Shown piece by piece: positions 43,785 through 45,965 of a stretch of 45,965 bases of DNA (within the stretch, counting starts at the first letter, position 1; each line of letters opens with the position of its first letter). The stretch is from NCBI GenBank assembly GCA_903927905.1, contig CAIYOY010000146.1:1-45965 (forward strand), read 5' to 3'. This stretch comes from an uncultured Verrucomicrobiales bacterium (GTDB lineage: Bacteria; Verrucomicrobiota; Verrucomicrobiia; Limisphaerales; Palsa-1400). The notes under the pieces are model-generated. The model searched no databases and was not told the DNA's origin. It saw only the letters and a list, made by a program, of their open reading frames with translations. Both the position numbers and the translations under genes were made by a program.

Positions 43785-43931
43785 ATTTCCTCACCACTGG
43801 TGAGGAAATCCTCTGGAGGCATTATGTCCCTGTCACAGAGGGAAACTCAGCCGTCCCTTTGGGACTTCGTTTGTTTGACGCCAAGACCCGGCATTGAAAT
43901 GCCGGGCTATTATCATAAGTCCCTCCGGGAC
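43785..43931. repeat. Cluster of four short palindromes
   Basis: The palindromes are ATTTCCTCACC-ACT-GGTGAGGAAAT (43785-43809), GTCCCTTTGGGAC (43853-43865), CCCGGCAT-TGAA-ATGCCGGG (43887-43906) and GTCCCTCCGGGAC (43919-43931). The second and fourth, with flanks CCGTCCC and GGGACTT, are imperfect inverted copies. This is REP-type sequence and explains the short open frame on the plus strand. Confidence 0.75.
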
Positions 43932-43954
43932 GGGGAGGAATGCACGCTCAGTTT

Positions 43955-44020
43955 TTATGGCGAAACCGCCAACCGCTCCTCATTATTTTCCAGCGCCATC
44001 AACATGCCCTGTTCCTTATA
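43955..44020 (-). pseudogene. Fragment of a second Lrp/AsnC gene (last 21 codons and stop)
   Basis: The minus strand reads YKEQGMLMALENNEERLAVS, P, stop: the exact C-terminus of the Lrp/AsnC protein encoded at 20007-20486. The 66 bases differ from that gene at six positions, all silent (for example AAC/AAT twice, CTG/TTG, CCG/CCA). Similarity continues for about 12 bases after the stop and ends abruptly upstream of the tyrosine codon. It is therefore the tail of a related functional gene whose front part has been lost. Confidence 0.85.
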
Positions 44021-44221
44021 TGGCGATTGCCAAAAATAATTCCGAAACGATGGGCTGGGTGTAGGCCGGAAGTTCCGTCTCTGACGGACAGCGGTTGTGG
44101 TCGGGAAACAGGGTCCGGCCGCCGCGCGTGGCAACAAACCCGGCTTGTTGTCAGCACAATAAAATGAAGCACCCTTCGTTGTGAGGTGGCCTCGCCCCGC
44201 CAAAGTGGCCCATTACCAGCG

Positions 44222-45604
44222 CTAGGCTTGTTCTTCGATCAATTCCCGCCGGGCGCCGCCGAGCAGTTGCTCGATGAAATTGGTCGAGTAAACCCCGCGC
44301 CGGAAATTCGGGTCCTGCATGATGGCTTGCTCAAAGGCGATGGTCGTCTTGATGCCGGTCAGCATGTATTCGTTCAAGGCCCGGGCCATGCGGTCAATCG
44401 CTTCTTTGCGGTCTTTGCCGCGGGTCACGAGTTTGCCGATGAGAGAATCGTAGGTTGAAGGGATGGTATAACCGGCGTAAGCGTGGCTGTCCAAACGAAC
44501 GCCGCGACCGCCGGGGGCGTAATACATTTCGATGCGGCCGGGGCAGGGCCGAAAATCGTCGAAGGGATCTTCGGCGTTGATGCGACATTCGATGGCGTGG
44601 CCTTTGAAATGGATGTCGCTTTGGGATAATTTCAACGGCTCACCCATGGCCACCATGATCTGGAGCTTCACCAGGTCAATGTCAGTGACTTCTTCGGTGA
44701 TGGGATGTTCCACCTGGATGCGCTTATTGACTTCGAGGAAATAGTAATTGCCCTTGTCGTCCACGATGAATTCGACGGTGCCGGCGTTGGTGTAATTGGC
44801 CATCTCGGCGATGCGCACGGCGTCTTTGCCCATTTTTTTGCGCAGATGCTTGAATTTATTTTCGAGCAACGGCGAGGGCGTTTCTTCCACCAGCTTTTGG
44901 TTGCGGCGTTGAATGGAGCAATCGCGTTCGCCCAAATGGATGATGTTGCCCTTGTTGTCGCCAAAGATCTGAAACTCGATGTGATGCGAAGTTTCGATGA
45001 ATTTTTCGATATAGACGCTGGCGTTGCCGAAGGATTTTTCAGCTTCAGTGCGGGCGGTGTGATAACCCTTCACCAAAGAAATATCATTGTGCGCCACTCT
45101 CATGCCGCGACCGCCGCCGCCGGCGACAGCTTTGATCATGACGGGATAACCGATGCGTTTGGCCGTGGCCAAGGCGACCGCTTCGCTTTCCACCGTGCCC
45201 TCGGAACCGGGAGGGGTCGGCACACCGGCTTTTTTGGCCAGGGCGCGGCTGATCTGTTTGTCTTCGAGCGCGTTCATCGCCCGGGAACTTGGCCCGATGA
45301 AGCGGATGTTGCAGTTTTCGCAGACATCGGCGAAGTGGGCGTTCTCCGAAAGGAAACCGTAACCTGGATGGATGGCGTCTACATCGGCGATTTCCGCCGC
45401 GCTGACGATGCGGTCAATCCGCAGATAGCTTTCGCTGCTGGGGGCTTTGCCGATGCAGATGGCTTCGTCGGCCATTTGGACGTGGATGGAATTGACGTCG
45501 GCTTCGGAATAGACCGCGACGGTGCGGATATTCAGCTCCTTGCAGGCGCGAATAATGCGGACGGCAATTTCACCGCGATTGGCAACGAGAATTTTTTCAA
45601 ACAT
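44222..45604 (-). CDS. accC: Acetyl-CoA carboxylase, biotin carboxylase subunit
   Basis: AccC carboxylates the biotin on AccB using ATP and bicarbonate, the first step of fatty acid synthesis. The start [20 protein letters not shown] is classic. [24 protein letters not shown] (ATP glycine loop), the ATP-grasp segment [18 protein letters not shown] and the C-terminal [13 protein letters not shown] follow. The 460-residue length is normal. It is read leftwards, 29 bases after accB. Confidence 0.98.
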   Translation of the reverse strand: MFEKILVANRGEIAVRIIRACKELNIRTVAVYSEADVNSIHVQMADEAICIGKAPSSESYLRIDRIVSAAEIADVDAIHPGYGFLSENAHFADVCENCNIRFIGPSSRAMNALEDKQISRALAKKAGVPTPPGSEGTVESEAVALATAKRIGYPVMIKAVAGGGGRGMRVAHNDISLVKGYHTARTEAEKSFGNASVYIEKFIETSHHIEFQIFGDNKGNIIHLGERDCSIQRRNQKLVEETPSPLLENKFKHLRKKMGKDAVRIAEMANYTNAGTVEFIVDDKGNYYFLEVNKRIQVEHPITEEVTDIDLVKLQIMVAMGEPLKLSQSDIHFKGHAIECRINAEDPFDDFRPCPGRIEMYYAPGGRGVRLDSHAYAGYTIPSTYDSLIGKLVTRGKDRKEAIDRMARALNEYMLTGIKTTIAFEQAIMQDPNFRRGVYSTNFIEQLLGGARRELIEEQA

Positions 45605-45633
45605 GGAACAAGCAGTCGAACGAAGCCCCGGGG

Positions 45634-45965
45634 CTAGGTCGGCCGGATTTTGAACATGGGCTGGCCAAACTCGACGGGCTTGGCGTTATCTACGAGAATT
45701 TGGGTAACGACCCCTTTGACCTCGGCCTTGATTTCATTCATGACCTTCATGGCTTCAATAATGCAAACGACCGTTTCAGGGCCGACTTCGGTTCCAACCT
45801 CGACATAGTCACCTGATTCCGGTGATGGTGCGCGATAGAAAGTGCCGATCATGGGCGATTTAATATCCAACGTTGCCACGGCCGGGGCTGCCGGAGCGGC
45901 GGCTGGTGCGGCAACTGAACCGCCAGAAGCTGGGGCCAACGCTTGAGGGGCAGCGTAAATAATAC
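45634..45965 (-). CDS. accB: Biotin carboxyl carrier protein (start cut by window edge)
   Basis: AccB carries the biotin of acetyl-CoA carboxylase. The reading frame is open to the right edge ([16 protein letters not shown]), so the N-terminus is missing. A linker rich in A and P is followed by the biotinyl domain: [20 protein letters not shown], then [18 protein letters not shown] with the biotin-accepting lysine in EAMKVM (near 45746). It ends [11 protein letters not shown]. An internal TTG at 45939 is not taken as the start. Confidence 0.96.
   Translation of the reverse strand, partial: IIYAAPQALAPASGGSVAAPAAAPAAPAVATLDIKSPMIGTFYRAPSPESGDYVEVGTEVGPETVVCIIEAMKVMNEIKAEVKGVVTQILVDNAKPVEFGQPMFKIRPT

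Noticed and set aside
43779-44039. 86-codon open frame on the plus strand
   Set aside because: It runs through four palindromes and the antisense of the lrp fragment.
1-45965. CRISPR array, rRNA or tRNA genes
   Set aside because: No regularly spaced direct repeats and no tRNA or rRNA signature were found by reading; a tool such as tRNAscan-SE could still find something missed.

Overview
The window looks like a chromosome segment of a Verrucomicrobiota bacterium, probably of the Pedosphaera/Limisphaerales type. This is inferred from gene content and style: secreted proteins with CARDB and Ig-like parts, a DUF4175-like giant next to a squalene-cyclase-like protein, a xanthan-lyase-type FAD oxidoreductase, moderately GC-rich DNA, few clear Shine-Dalgarno sites, and very many small palindromic repeats between genes. 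No rRNA, tRNA or CRISPR array was seen.

Layout. 1-2.6 kb: the start of an IS630-like transposase running off the left edge, then a secreted CARDB/metalloprotease gene split by one base. 2.8-8.7 kb: a YeiH-type transporter, then a MacA/MacB-like export operon (adaptor, ATPase, two permeases). 8.7-11.9 kb: an exported FAD oxidoreductase, a phage-CII-like regulator and a LysR regulator. 12.2-17.2 kb: two tandem cyclophilins (one exported, one cytosolic), a small conserved-looking protein, a Nudix hydrolase and a two-domain M16 peptidase. 17.6-21.2 kb: an ECF sigma factor with a membrane partner, an MnmD-like methyltransferase, an Lrp/AsnC regulator and thiE. 21.8-23.6 kb: rpsB-tsf with a long structured leader and a clear terminator.

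23.7-33.0 kb: two SPFH proteins face a four-gene run, namely a DUF4175-like membrane/coiled-coil protein, a cyclase-like alpha-barrel protein and two secreted paralogues of unknown function. Close spacing and overlaps suggest that the run acts as one envelope-associated unit. 33.0-38.8 kb: a xylose-isomerase-like TIM barrel, a PfkB kinase, a purine nucleoside phosphorylase and a large FAD/Fe-S D-lactate-dehydrogenase-type oxidase. 39.1-43.4 kb: a type III-like restriction-modification pair, preceded by an array of strong hairpins and a gene-poor stretch holding a fragment of a second lrp gene. 44.2 kb to the right edge: accC and most of accB of acetyl-CoA carboxylase.

The most distinctive feature is the density of palindromic repeats. 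Several families occur as inverted pairs, one family shows compensatory base changes between copies, and at least three exported proteins have N-termini partly encoded by repeat sequence. These repeats, the hairpin array upstream of the modification gene, and the operon of secreted paralogues are the parts most worth following up.
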